Of a DNA stretch of 32,802 nucleotides, positions 7,567 to 15,339 are shown piece after piece. A program made the position numbers and the translations under genes. How positions within the stretch are numbered: position 1 is the first letter of the stretch; every line of letters starts with the position of its first letter. Origin of the DNA: Kiritimatiellia bacterium (GTDB lineage: Bacteria; Verrucomicrobiota; Kiritimatiellia; RFP12; UBA1067); the NCBI GenBank assembly GCA_016296065.1, contig JAEDKA010000042.1:1-32802 (forward strand), given 5' to 3'. Below the pieces are notes generated by a model, which was not told the origin of the DNA, made no database searches, and worked only from the letters and a program-made list of their open reading frames with translations.

Positions 7567-8243
7567 TACTTCTTCTCCTCCTTCTTGTCGGCAGCAGCGC
7601 CGGCCGCCTCTTCCTTGCCCTTCTTGATGACCTCGGGAGCCGCGGCAGGAGCGCCAGCGGCGGCTCCGGCAGCGCCGGGAACGTCGTCCGGAGCCTTGAC
7701 TACGGCAACCGGAACCTCTCCGCGCGTAACGATCGTCTGCTTCTCGCCGAGGTTGAGGTCGCGAACGAACAGAGTCTGGTCAAGGCCGAGGTTGGAGACG
7801 TCGATCTCGAACTTCTCCGCGATGTCGGTCGGCAGGCAGTCGACCTCGATGGCGCGGAGCGTCTGCTCGAGGACGCCGCCTCCGAGCTTGACGCCGACGG
7901 GCTCGCCGACGAGATACAGCGGAACGGTGACGCGAACCTTCTCGGTAAGCGAGACCTCGCTGAAGTCCACGTGAATCGGAGTGCCCTTCAGAACGTCGTT
8001 CTGCATCTCGCGCATCAGCGCCGGCACTTCCTTGCCTTCCATGTCAAGCGTGACCAGGAGCTGCTTGCTCGCGTGGCCGCGCATAGCCATCATGAAGTCG
8101 TGCGCAGGGAGCTTGATGAGCTCCGTGCCGCCCTTCTTCATCTTCATCACGCTTCCGGGGATCATCCCCGTCTTGCGCAAACGGCGAACTGCTCCCGTAC
8201 CCTGCTCGGTACGAGGCTCCGCCTTGATCTTGATCTGATCCAT
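7566..8243 (-). CDS. rplY: 50S ribosomal protein bL25, CTC/TL5 form
   Basis: bL25 binds 5S rRNA. The 225 residues comprise an N-terminal 5S-binding domain (AEPRTEQGTGAVRRLRKTG, then GMIPGSV), a TL5-like beta domain (HVDFSEVSLTEKVRVTVPL, then GGVLEQTLRAIEVDCLP), and an Ala/Lys/Glu-rich tail of about 40 residues. I start at the ATG at 8243, after an AAGGCAG ribosome-binding site; the upstream in-frame start adds ten residues not seen in the family. The gene leads rpsF-ssb-rpsR-rplI; rplY heading this operon is less common than pth or rpsF doing so. Confidence 0.94.
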   Translation of the reverse strand: MDQIKIKAEPRTEQGTGAVRRLRKTGMIPGSVMKMKKGGTELIKLPAHDFMMAMRGHASKQLLVTLDMEGKEVPALMREMQNDVLKGTPIHVDFSEVSLTEKVRVTVPLYLVGEPVGVKLGGGVLEQTLRAIEVDCLPTDIAEKFEIDVSNLGLDQTLFVRDLNLGEKQTIVTRGEVPVAVVKAPDDVPGAAGAAAGAPAAAPEVIKKGKEEAAGAAADKKEEKK

Positions 8244-8318
8244 CTTCTGCCTTTTCTGGTAATCTGACCGCATGCTCTCGCGACACCCGTCGCTACCCTC
8301 TGCGGCAAAACGGCGGAA

Positions 8319-8324
8319 ATTATA
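8319..8324 (-). promoter_or_regulatory. Promoter -10 box of the ribosomal operon
   Basis: The minus strand reads GTTTTTGATATAATTTCC. The leader to the rplY ATG is about 70 nt, long enough for a protein-binding control site, although I could not identify one. The psd promoter points the other way, with its -10 box 36 bp distant. Confidence 0.7.
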
Positions 8325-8360
8325 TCAAAAACGGCACAATCCGCGCAAGTGCGAATTTGA

Positions 8361-8366
8361 TATAAT
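8361..8366 (+). promoter_or_regulatory. Promoter -10 box of psd, leaderless type
   Basis: The sequence GAATTTGATATAATACCC ends 9 nt before the ATG at 8376. No Shine-Dalgarno sequence fits between them. Transcription probably starts at or just before the start codon. Confidence 0.7.
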
Positions 8367-8375
8367 ACCCATGTT

Positions 8376-9245
8376 ATGCAGATTGAATACATCGACCGCG
8401 CAAGCGGAAAGAAGGTGACCGAGTCGGTTATGGGCGACAAGGCGCTCCGCTTCGCCTACGAGACGCTACTTGGGCGCACGCTGTGGCCCGTTCTGTTCGG
8501 CTCCAAGGCCGTCTCCGCCTTCATGGGGCGCCGCTACGACTCCACCGCGTCGAAGAAGTACATCGCGAAGCTGGCGTCGATTCCTGGCTGCCGCGCCGAA
8601 GAGGCGGAGAAGCCGCTCGACGAGTACGACTCCTTCAACGACTTCTTCACGCGCCGCCTCAAGCCGGGGAGCCGTCCGGTAGGCGATGGCTTCGTGAGCC
8701 CGGCGGACGGAAGACTCCGGCTCTATCTCGGTGCGGACGCCGACTCGCCCTTCCCGCTCAAGGGCGCCACGCGCTCGCTGCGCGACGTCTTCGACGGCGA
8801 CGCGCCCGCGGGGAAGTACGACATCGCCGTTGTCCGTCTTGCGCCCGTCGACTACCATCGATTCCACTTCCCCTGCGACTGCAGGACATGCGGAGACGCG
8901 CGCGTGATCCCGGGGGAATACCATTCGGTCAACCCGATCGCGCTCGCGCGCCGTCCGGACGTCTATGCGGACAACGAGCGGCAGATTGTGAAGTGCGAAG
9001 CGTCCTTCGGGACCTTCTACCTAGTCGACGTCGGAGCGTTCGGCGTCGGCACGATCGTCCAGACCTACAGCGGCGAGGCGCACGCCAAGGGCGAGGAGAA
9101 GGGATACTTCAAGTTCGGAGGCTCGACGGTCGTCGTCGTGACGAAGGCCGGCGCCGTAAGGTTCGACGAAGACCTCGTAAGGAACTCCGCCGACGGACTC
9201 GAAACGCGCGTCCTCTGCGGAGAAAAATTAGGCGACCCGGCCTGA
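8376..9245 (+). CDS. psd: Phosphatidylserine decarboxylase proenzyme
   Basis: Psd makes phosphatidylethanolamine from phosphatidylserine at the inner membrane and self-cleaves to form a pyruvoyl group. The 289 residues show SPADGRL (catalytic Asp, near residue 110), PVDYHRFHFP (catalytic His, near 160), SVNPIAL, and near the C-terminus FGGSTVVVV. The Gly-Ser bond in that last motif is the expected cleavage site that yields the short alpha chain. The DYDSFNDFFTRRL segment is also typical. The gene is transcribed alone and divergently from the ribosomal operon. Confidence 0.95.
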   Translation: MQIEYIDRASGKKVTESVMGDKALRFAYETLLGRTLWPVLFGSKAVSAFMGRRYDSTASKKYIAKLASIPGCRAEEAEKPLDEYDSFNDFFTRRLKPGSRPVGDGFVSPADGRLRLYLGADADSPFPLKGATRSLRDVFDGDAPAGKYDIAVVRLAPVDYHRFHFPCDCRTCGDARVIPGEYHSVNPIALARRPDVYADNERQIVKCEASFGTFYLVDVGAFGVGTIVQTYSGEAHAKGEEKGYFKFGGSTVVVVTKAGAVRFDEDLVRNSADGLETRVLCGEKLGDPA

Positions 9246-9279
9246 CGCCGGATCGCCCTGTCGGGGCGTCAACCGCCCC
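9231..9279 (+). terminator. Two GC-rich hairpins between psd and the lipoprotein gene
   Basis: GGCGA-CCCGGC pairs with GCCGG-TCGCC at 9231-9257 and GGGGCG pairs with CGCCCC at 9263-9279. The genes on both sides converge here. There is no proper U-run, so termination is a guess based on position and stem strength. Confidence 0.4.
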
Positions 9280-9297
9280 TCGTGTTGTCGTCAAAAC

Positions 9298-9534
9298 TTA
9301 CTTGGCGGCTTCTTCGGCCTTCTCGGCGACCTTCTCGGCGATCTTGCCAGCCTCGTCGGCGACCTTCTCAGCGCCCTTCTGAACGTCCTTGGCGGTCTTC
9401 TCGGCGGCCTTCTGGGCGTCCTTGCTCACCTGCTCGATCTTATCGGAGAGCGAAGCCTCCTTCTTCTCGCAGCCCGTGAAGGCGGCGGCGGAGACGAGAG
9501 CCACGGCAACGGCGACAATGTACATGCACTTCAT
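9298..9534 (-). CDS. Small lipoprotein with Lys/Ala-rich helical repeats
   Basis: The 78-residue protein has a short signal peptide ending in the lipobox AAFTGC, so it is probably lipid-anchored. The mature part is about 55 residues of Ala, Lys and Glu with repeats like AEKTAKDVQKGAEKVADEAG, a near 11-residue period as in LEA group 3 or amphipathic coiled-coil proteins. I start at the ATG at 9534, after AAAGGAAAAG; the longer frame has no signal peptide. A TATAAT box at 9596-9601 gives a leader of about 55 nt. The function is unknown; an envelope stress or Lpp-like role is possible. Confidence 0.75.
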   Translation of the reverse strand: MKCMYIVAVAVALVSAAAFTGCEKKEASLSDKIEQVSKDAQKAAEKTAKDVQKGAEKVADEAGKIAEKVAEKAEEAAK

Positions 9535-9595
9535 TTTGTCTTTTCCTTTCTTTTCATTCCAGCGCGGACACCACGTCCGTTCTGAAACGGCGGAT

Positions 9596-9601
9596 ATTAT
9601 A
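9596..9601 (-). promoter_or_regulatory. Promoter -10 box of the small lipoprotein gene
   Basis: The minus strand reads TTTATGGTATAATATCC. The predicted leader of about 55 nt contains small hairpins and an AAAGGAA ribosome-binding site. Confidence 0.65.
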
Positions 9602-10360
9602 CCATAAATCCGACCGCTCGGCGCACGCCGACCCGATGCGCTGCGTTCAAAAGTAAACGCACGTTCTGAAAGTAAACGCAAAAAAAGTTAACTCCGAGCG
9701 TTCGGGCTCTCGCTACCGCTCCGCAGCTTCGCACCTCACAACGACTGTATATGTGCCGGCAGGAGTGTTTTGGGATGCGACTGCGTCGCATAAATCGGCC
9801 GAAGGCCGCTATGAAAACTATGAATGGAGTCAATTGACCGTGGTTGAAAAGCGCGGAGCAGTGAAGCGTTAGCGAGAACCCCAACCGTCGGAGTTCACAC
9901 GACAGGGGTGTCGTGAACCCGCATGGCACAGCCCATTATGGCGTAGGCTTTGGGATCGTCTTTCAGTCTCATGTCGGCAACAGTATATCAAATCTTGATT
10001 CCCATGTGTTGAGGTATGTCTGAGGCCGGATTACCGCCGTAGAGGAGGTCTGGAGGAAACTTCCTCCAGCTCAAAGATGGAACGGATCGTTCAGCGGAAC
10101 GAGAATGTTTGGCGCGAAGCAAATGTGATTCTGCGGAGCGGTAGCGAGAGCCCTGCTGCTCGGAGTTTGTGAATCTGCCCAAGCGCGCCGTTTCCGAAAG
10201 TAAACTTGGGTCCCCTCCCCGGTGAGGGAAGAGGGAGGAATCATCCTTCCCTCAACAACAGCCAATCTTTACAAGGGGTAAACTATCACTAAAATCAAGT
10301 TTACTTCTGGAAGCGGCGTGCAAGATTTTTCTGGAGAAATGCGCGTCCGCCTGTCAGAAT
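9602..10360. other. Hairpin- and repeat-rich intergenic region
   Basis: No gene is credible in about 760 bp. It holds repeat copy B (9690-9812), two partial copies (9861-9895, 10132-10166), and an 18-bp near-direct repeat containing AAAGTAAACGCA (9644-9661, 9663-9680). An inverted AAGTAAACTTG motif recurs near 10195 and 10297. Perfect or near-perfect hairpins are CTGGAGGAA-AC-TTCCTCCAG (10050-10069), TCGTTC-AGCG-GAACGA (10087-10102) and GAGGGAGGA-ATCA-TCCTTCCCTC (10231-10253). Decayed mobile DNA or a structured RNA are both possible. Confidence 0.6.
9690..9812 (-). repeat. 123-bp structured repeat, copy B
   Basis: This is the inverted counterpart of 30-152, with about 13 mismatches. The hairpins GGCCG/CGGCC and TGCGAC-GCA-GTCGCA are unchanged. 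The GAGC/GCTC hairpin keeps its stem while its loop differs (CCGAAC here, CCAAAC in copy A). Confidence 0.8.
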
Positions 10361-10364
10361 TTGG

Positions 10365-10370
10365 TATTAT
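10365..10370 (+). promoter_or_regulatory. Promoter -10 box of the GH16 gene
   Basis: AATTTGGTATTATATGCGG has the local TTTGGTAT context with TATTAT. It is followed by AAAAGGAA as ribosome-binding site 10 nt before the ATG at 10394. It fixes the start, since the longer frame would begin inside the promoter. Confidence 0.65.
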
Positions 10371-10393
10371 ATGCGGAAAAGGAATACACCGCC

Positions 10394-11347
10394 ATGCAGA
10401 CAAGCTTTCCGTCAAACACGAAAACCGCCGCCTCCCTCGCGGCCTTCGTGGCCGCCTTCGCGCTATCCGCGTCAGAAGCGAAGGCCCCCGACCCCTTCTC
10501 GCCCGACCGCTCCGCGCCAGAGAAGATCGCCGGCTATACCCTCGCGTGGCACGACGAATTCGACACGAACGGCGCGCCGGACGCGCGTAGCTGGTCCTTC
10601 GAAACCGGCTTCGTGCGCAACCACGAGGCGCAGTACTACACAGAGAAGAACGCGACGTGCAAAGGCGGACTGCTCGTGATTGAGGCCCGCCGCGAACGCG
10701 TGAAGAACGCGCGCTTCCGCGATCCGAAGCTCTCCGGCGGAAGCGCCTGGCGCAGCGAAAAGGAGTTCTCTGAATACACCGCCGCGAGCCTGAAGACGCA
10801 GGGGAAGCGCCAGTTCAAGTACGGACGCATCCTCGTGCGCGCGCGCATCCCCACCGCCCGCGGCGCATGGCCCGCGATATGGACGCTCGGCAAGGACTAC
10901 GACTGGCCGTCGAACGGCGAGATCGACATCATGGAGTTCTACCGCGACAAGGGCGGCAAGGGAGATCCGATAGTGCTCGCGAACTTCTGCTGGAGCTCGA
11001 AGTGGGGACAGTGGACCGGCAAGTGGGACTCCTCGCACACTAAGCTGACGCACTTCACGGACAAGGACCCCGACTGGACGAAGAAGTTCCATGTCTGGAG
11101 GCTCGACTGGACGAAGGACAAGGCCAGCATCTACCTCGACGACGAACTCCTGAACGACGTGAACCTCGCCGACGCCGTCAACGAAGGCGAGTGGGGGCGC
11201 CACTGGAAGGGACACTGCCCCTTCACGCAGGAGCACTACATCCTCCTGAACCTAGCCCTCGGAGGAGACAACGGCGGTCCGATCGACGACGCGGCCTTCC
11301 CGATGCGCTACGAGGTCGACTACGTGCGCGTTTATCAGGAGAAGTAG
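10394..11347 (+). CDS. Secreted glycoside hydrolase family 16
   Basis: GH16 enzymes hydrolyse beta-glucans or galactans such as laminarin, lichenan or agar. The 317-residue protein starts with a signal peptide ending near SASEA-KAPD. The fold begins with YTLAWHDEFDTNG. The catalytic motif GEIDIMEF (E-x-D-x-x-E, nucleophile and acid/base) is near residue 178, preceded by RGAWPAIWTLG. The C-terminal YEVDYVRVYQ is the last strand of the jelly roll. A laminarinase-like (GH16_3) activity is most likely. It is monocistronic, with no transporter or regulator nearby, so it does not form a recognisable utilisation locus. Confidence 0.93.
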   Translation: MQTSFPSNTKTAASLAAFVAAFALSASEAKAPDPFSPDRSAPEKIAGYTLAWHDEFDTNGAPDARSWSFETGFVRNHEAQYYTEKNATCKGGLLVIEARRERVKNARFRDPKLSGGSAWRSEKEFSEYTAASLKTQGKRQFKYGRILVRARIPTARGAWPAIWTLGKDYDWPSNGEIDIMEFYRDKGGKGDPIVLANFCWSSKWGQWTGKWDSSHTKLTHFTDKDPDWTKKFHVWRLDWTKDKASIYLDDELLNDVNLADAVNEGEWGRHWKGHCPFTQEHYILLNLALGGDNGGPIDDAAFPMRYEVDYVRVYQEK

Positions 11348-11380
11348 GAGCCCCTTGCCGCGAATTCAATCCGGACGCCA

Positions 11381-11410
11381 TTGACAGCGTCCGGACGCAT
11401 TTGATAGAAT
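11381..11410 (+). promoter_or_regulatory. Toxin-antitoxin promoter with palindromic operator
   Basis: TTGACA (11381-11386) and TAGAAT (11405-11410) are 18 bp apart. The spacer holds a perfect 12-bp palindrome, GCGTCCGGACGC (11387-11398), and CCGGACGC also occurs at 11371-11378. Downstream, CTAGTCAGA is repeated twice in tandem just before the ribosome-binding site. The palindrome is placed as expected for an autorepression site of a Phd-type antitoxin. Confidence 0.65.
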
Positions 11411-11449
11411 AACGGCATCTAGTCAGACTAGTCAGAACGGAGGGTCATC

Positions 11450-11725
11450 ATGACATGGGCACTGCAAGACGCCAAGAGCCGATTCTCGGCAGTGGCAGAC
11501 GACGCATGGCACGGCGAGCCGCAGGTGGTGACACGCCGCGGCAAGCCGCTTGTCGTCGTCATCTCGTACGATCTCTACCGGTCGAAGATAATGCGGCAAA
11601 AAAAGTCCAACATCGTTGAAGCGTTCATGAGCTGCCCTGCAGACGTCGATCTAGATGATCTCATCGCCCCCCGGAGCCAGGACTCCGGGCGCACAACGCA
11701 GACCAACTTTGCGGCGGAGGAATGA
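11450..11725 (+). CDS. Antitoxin, Phd/YefM family
   Basis: The 91-residue protein has the Phd/YefM N-terminus: WALQDAKSRFSAVADDA, then PQVVTRRGKPLVVVISYDLY. This fold dimerises and binds DNA. The C-terminal part (VDLDDLIAPRS and after) would wrap the toxin. GGAGGG precedes the ATG by 6 nt. The stop lies 1 nt before the toxin start. It probably neutralises the neighbouring PIN toxin and represses the pair through the palindrome in the promoter. Confidence 0.9.
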   Translation: MTWALQDAKSRFSAVADDAWHGEPQVVTRRGKPLVVVISYDLYRSKIMRQKKSNIVEAFMSCPADVDLDDLIAPRSQDSGRTTQTNFAAEE

Positions 11726-11726
11726 C

Positions 11727-12155
11727 ATGAAGTACCTTGTCGACACCTGCGTCCTGAGCGAACTGCAGAAGCGTCGTCCCGACCGATCTGTCGTCGCCTG
11801 GTTCAGGAAACGGTTCGCCGACAGCATGTTCATGGTCTCGGCCGTCACGATAGCGGAGATCAAGCGCGGCATAAGCAGACTCGACGAGAGCGATCCTCGT
11901 CGGCAAAAATTGTCTGAATGGCTGGAGAACGACATCCTTGCCCAGTACGGCGACAGCATAATCCCCTTCGACCTGTCCGTCTCCAAGAAGTGGGGCGATA
12001 TAATGGCAGAAGCCGACAGAGCGGGGCGGACACGTCCGTCTCTTGACGGGATGATTGTCGCTACCGCGCTTGTTCACGATCTTGTCATTGTGACGCGAAA
12101 CGTCTCCGACCTCGACTTCGCAGGCGCGAAAGTAGCGAACCCCTGGAACGGATAG
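11727..12155 (+). CDS. vapC: PIN-domain toxin, VapC family
   Basis: VapC toxins are Mg-dependent RNases, often cutting tRNA or rRNA. The 142 residues contain the acidic active site: Asp in LVDTCVLSEL, Glu in TIAEIKRGI, Asp in SLDGMIVATAL, and Asp in VTRNVSDLDFAG. The ATG at 11727 follows GGAGG inside the end of the antitoxin gene; earlier in-frame starts overlap the antitoxin. The gene ends only 9 nt before the flippase gene, so readthrough into the polysaccharide genes is likely. Confidence 0.92.
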   Translation: MKYLVDTCVLSELQKRRPDRSVVAWFRKRFADSMFMVSAVTIAEIKRGISRLDESDPRRQKLSEWLENDILAQYGDSIIPFDLSVSKKWGDIMAEADRAGRTRPSLDGMIVATALVHDLVIVTRNVSDLDFAGAKVANPWNG

Positions 12156-12164
12156 TCTTTTTAC

Positions 12165-13517
12165 ATGAAAACGCCGAAACTATTCGATAGACTGCACGCC
12201 CGCCTCGGAGACTTCTGGTGGTACTCGCTCATGCTCTTCTGCGCGTGCCGCGCGGCGGATCTCCTGAACGCTTTCGTCGGACTGTGGCTCGTGCCGAAGT
12301 ACGTCGACCCTTCCGAGCTCGGCGCGATATTGCCCCTTACGAACTTTGCCACCTTCATTGCGATTCCCGCCTCTGCATTCGCAACGGTATTCATGAAGGA
12401 GGTCAACACCCTCGCACTCAACGGAGAACGCGGGAAGATCAAAACACTCGTGCGCGGCGTGTTCATGGTGATGGCGGCATTGCTCCTCGTCTCGGCAATT
12501 ATTGCAAAACTCGCATTGCCACTGTTCCTTGAACGCATGCGCTTAGCAGAGGGAATGCTTGGCTTCCTCGTTATCGCATCAGCCTTCGCAGGATGTGCCG
12601 CACCGGTCTATTCTAATGTCCTTCAGGCACTAAAGCGGTTCAAAGAGATATCCTTCATGAACATCCTTGCCGCACCCGTACGTTTTATCGTGATGTTCCT
12701 CACGATGCCATTCCGCGCGGTCTCCGGATACTTCGCCGGGCAGACTGCGGCCCCGATGTTCAACATCATCCTTTCTGTGCTGTTCCTCAGAAAGGACTTC
12801 CGCGTCCGTGCAGAACCATACTGGAATAGGAGTTCCCTCAAACGGTTGTCGTGGTTGTTTGCGGGCGTATTGGCTTATCAAATATTCCCTGTCATGAGTG
12901 GACTTGTCGAAGCCACGATTATCCGCCAGAGACTGCCTGAAGTGGAATCAAGTGCATACTACATGGTGACACGCTTTTCAGAAATCACCTGTTTCATCAA
13001 CGGCACGCTGCTCGCAGTTATGTTCCCCTATACATCGGAATTGGCCGAGAAAGGCAAGTCAACAAAACCGCTCGTTGTCAAGGCCGCCATTGCGACTCTT
13101 GTATTTGGCGCGATTCTCGCCGCAGCATTCGCATTTGGCGGCGAAAAATTGTTGTCGCTCCTTCCAAACGGAAGAGAATACTCTCAGTTCGCATGGGCAA
13201 TCCCCTGTATGGTCATGATGACAACAATGCTCGCAATGCTTTCATACCATACAAACACAGAAGTTTCCGCAGGGCGCTTCGGGTTCTTGAAATGGTGGGT
13301 CCCCTTCCATGTAGTTTGTCCTGTTTTTTTACTTCTTATCACCGGTCACAAATATTTTATCGGAATTATTCCGTATCAGTGGACAGAATTTCTAAACACT
13401 TATAATTTCACATCTCTACAATCTCTTGTTGCCTGGTTACTTTTGACAGCACTTGTTAAACTCTGTATCGCTTTCTATGAATTTCACATCCAAGGCAGGA
13501 GTAAATCCTCAGCATGA
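12165..13517 (+). CDS. Polysaccharide flippase, Wzx/MATE-like
   Basis: A 450-residue multispan membrane protein of the Wzx type, which moves lipid-linked sugar repeats across the inner membrane. About 12 hydrophobic segments are visible, with an early RAADLLNAFVGLWLVPKYVD and central charged loops. Wzx proteins share little sequence, so the call rests on topology, length and the neighbouring glycosyltransferases. Its stop overlaps the next start as ATGA. Base composition becomes more AT-rich toward the 3' end than in the housekeeping genes, as is common for O-antigen genes acquired by transfer. Confidence 0.8.
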   Translation: MKTPKLFDRLHARLGDFWWYSLMLFCACRAADLLNAFVGLWLVPKYVDPSELGAILPLTNFATFIAIPASAFATVFMKEVNTLALNGERGKIKTLVRGVFMVMAALLLVSAIIAKLALPLFLERMRLAEGMLGFLVIASAFAGCAAPVYSNVLQALKRFKEISFMNILAAPVRFIVMFLTMPFRAVSGYFAGQTAAPMFNIILSVLFLRKDFRVRAEPYWNRSSLKRLSWLFAGVLAYQIFPVMSGLVEATIIRQRLPEVESSAYYMVTRFSEITCFINGTLLAVMFPYTSELAEKGKSTKPLVVKAAIATLVFGAILAAAFAFGGEKLLSLLPNGREYSQFAWAIPCMVMMTTMLAMLSYHTNTEVSAGRFGFLKWWVPFHVVCPVFLLLITGHKYFIGIIPYQWTEFLNTYNFTSLQSLVAWLLLTALVKLCIAFYEFHIQGRSKSSA

Positions 13518-14326
13518 AAAGGCCTTATATCTTTCATTTCCCTGGTTACGACCGTTCCAACGGAATCAGAGTCATGATGATTCTCGCCCAGAAACTAACC
13601 GAAGCGGGATATGAAGTTCTCTATCATGTCCAAGACCGGGCAAACTGGCCGGCGAACATTCCAATTCTTGAAGCGATTGACGACAACATGAGAAACGCTG
13701 CTGTGGCTGTGTACCCTGAAATTGTCGCGGGAAATCCGCTGCGAGTTCAAAACGTTGCACGGCTAGTCCTCTTCTACCCTGGACGCAACGGCGGCATGAG
13801 ACGCTACCACAAAAGTGAAATGCTGTTCGCCTACCTACCAGAGTTTCTGCCTGGTGCAGACGTGTTGACGATACCATGGATCGACACTAATCTTTTCAAC
13901 AACCCAGGCTTCCCTCGGACAGGAGATTATTGCTTTGTATACAAAGGAGGAAGATGGAAGGACCCACCTGAATTGCGGGACATACCGACCATCACAATGA
14001 AGTGGCCTGAGACGCGAGAAGCACTTGCCGACATTCTTAAGCGCACAAGGACGCTTTATTCATTCGACAACGCATCTGCCGTACTTGACGAGGCGCTTCT
14101 ATGCGGAGCCAAAGTCATGGTTGTTACCAAAGACGGCTATTGCGAATATAAAAAAGATTATTCCAACATAGTCTCGCAGTTTCCCGCACAGTTTCTCAAC
14201 TTCGTGAAACGCACGCAATCAAGCAACTATAGAGGGCGAATACAGTCTAAATATCTGTTCCTCTACTGGGCTTACGCCGTCTGGCGCTACTGGATCAAAC
14301 CTCATTTTACGCGGGCGAAACATTGA
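13514..14326 (+). CDS. Probable glycosyltransferase, unassigned family
   Basis: The 270-residue protein begins YIFHFPGYDRSNGIRVMMIL, like GT-B enzymes with a Gly-rich first loop. A middle segment GRWKDPPELRDIPTITMKWP is followed by SFDNASAVLDEALLCGAKVMV, which resembles the donor-side E(x)7E-like region of GT-B enzymes. It is shorter than usual for GT1/GT4. It overlaps the flippase by 4 nt and the next gene follows at once. A role in adding a sugar to the repeat unit is inferred from context. Confidence 0.6.
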   Translation: MKRPYIFHFPGYDRSNGIRVMMILAQKLTEAGYEVLYHVQDRANWPANIPILEAIDDNMRNAAVAVYPEIVAGNPLRVQNVARLVLFYPGRNGGMRRYHKSEMLFAYLPEFLPGADVLTIPWIDTNLFNNPGFPRTGDYCFVYKGGRWKDPPELRDIPTITMKWPETREALADILKRTRTLYSFDNASAVLDEALLCGAKVMVVTKDGYCEYKKDYSNIVSQFPAQFLNFVKRTQSSNYRGRIQSKYLFLYWAYAVWRYWIKPHFTRAKH

Positions 14327-14334
14327 ATTACGCT

Positions 14335-15339
14335 ATGAACACGGAAAATACCATAGACATAACTCTTATCACGTACAACCGTGCAGAATACCTGCGAAAT
14401 ACTTTGGCGTCACTCCTTTCCGCAGAGTCGCCAGTGCGCAATTGCGCAATCTTGATTCTCGACAATCGATCAACTGACGCGACTTCGGACGTGATCAGCG
14501 AGTTCCGCAGGACGCATCCGAATGTCACGCATGTCGTCAATCGATTCAACGTTGGCGGGAATGCCAACATCGCCAAGGCCATGGAGCGTTACGGCGATGC
14601 CCCCTACCACTGGATACTGTGTGACGATGACAAGTACGACTGGAGAGGATGGCCAGACGTCGAGGAGGCGATGCGGCGCGGCGAAAAGTTGATATGCGTC
14701 GGAGACCGATACCTCCCTTCCGAGGCGAAAGGCCGATCCGACCCCGCACTGCAACTTCAGCAAATGACATTTCTCCCCTCCATCATCTATGGGCCTGGCA
14801 CGATAACTGACACCGTCATGCGAAATGCATACGAAAGCACATTCGCCCTTTTCCAGCACCTCGCGCCTGTCGTGGCCCATCTAAATCAGGGAGGTACGAT
14901 ATACGTGGCAAAAAGTGGGATTGTCCGCCCAGGCGAATACGGCAACGACATCTCCTACACACGCGGCAGCGCAAAAGAGGAAGTTTTCGCCAGAAGCCGC
15001 ACAATGACACTTGCCGTCGGCTTTGCAAATCTTACGCTCAATCTCAAAGACCGCCGACTTTCCAAAAGGGCTTTCCGCGCACTTGTTTTCGGCCCGCAAA
15101 TGGGGGCTCTTGGTTTCTTTGGAGAGATATTCTTTCGCCTACGCGGAGTAGATGGCGCATCGGCATTCCGCGATGTCATGAACCAGTCGCCGCTGTGGGC
15201 AAAATTCATCCTAGTTCCTCTTCGGCTCATCCAGAACTCGCCGTTGTATCACATCATGACGTCGAAATGGCTCTATACAAAAGCTCGTAAGATGACGGAC
15301 TGGATCAACACGCGTGCGCGCAAGAGACTCAAGACGTGA
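14335..15339 (+). CDS. Glycosyltransferase family 2
   Basis: A 334-residue GT-A enzyme: IDITLITYNRAEYLRNTLAS at the start, LDNRSTDATSD in the nucleotide-binding half and the metal-binding DDD in HWILCDDDKYDW near residue 98. The sugar transferred is unknown. I chose the ATG at 14335. A TTG at 14323 would overlap the previous stop as TTGA and add four residues, and neither has a clear ribosome-binding site. The 3' end overlaps the convergent gene by 11 bp. Confidence 0.85.
   Translation: MNTENTIDITLITYNRAEYLRNTLASLLSAESPVRNCAILILDNRSTDATSDVISEFRRTHPNVTHVVNRFNVGGNANIAKAMERYGDAPYHWILCDDDKYDWRGWPDVEEAMRRGEKLICVGDRYLPSEAKGRSDPALQLQQMTFLPSIIYGPGTITDTVMRNAYESTFALFQHLAPVVAHLNQGGTIYVAKSGIVRPGEYGNDISYTRGSAKEEVFARSRTMTLAVGFANLTLNLKDRRLSKRAFRALVFGPQMGALGFFGEIFFRLRGVDGASAFRDVMNQSPLWAKFILVPLRLIQNSPLYHIMTSKWLYTKARKMTDWINTRARKRLKT

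Noticed and set aside
30..9812. A 9.6-kb composite transposon bounded by the inverted 123-bp repeats
   Set aside because: The enclosed genes are core housekeeping genes (ribE, folC, rlmB, kdsB, ribosomal proteins, ssb) and no transposase lies inside. Partial copies outside the pair show that the repeat is dispersed.
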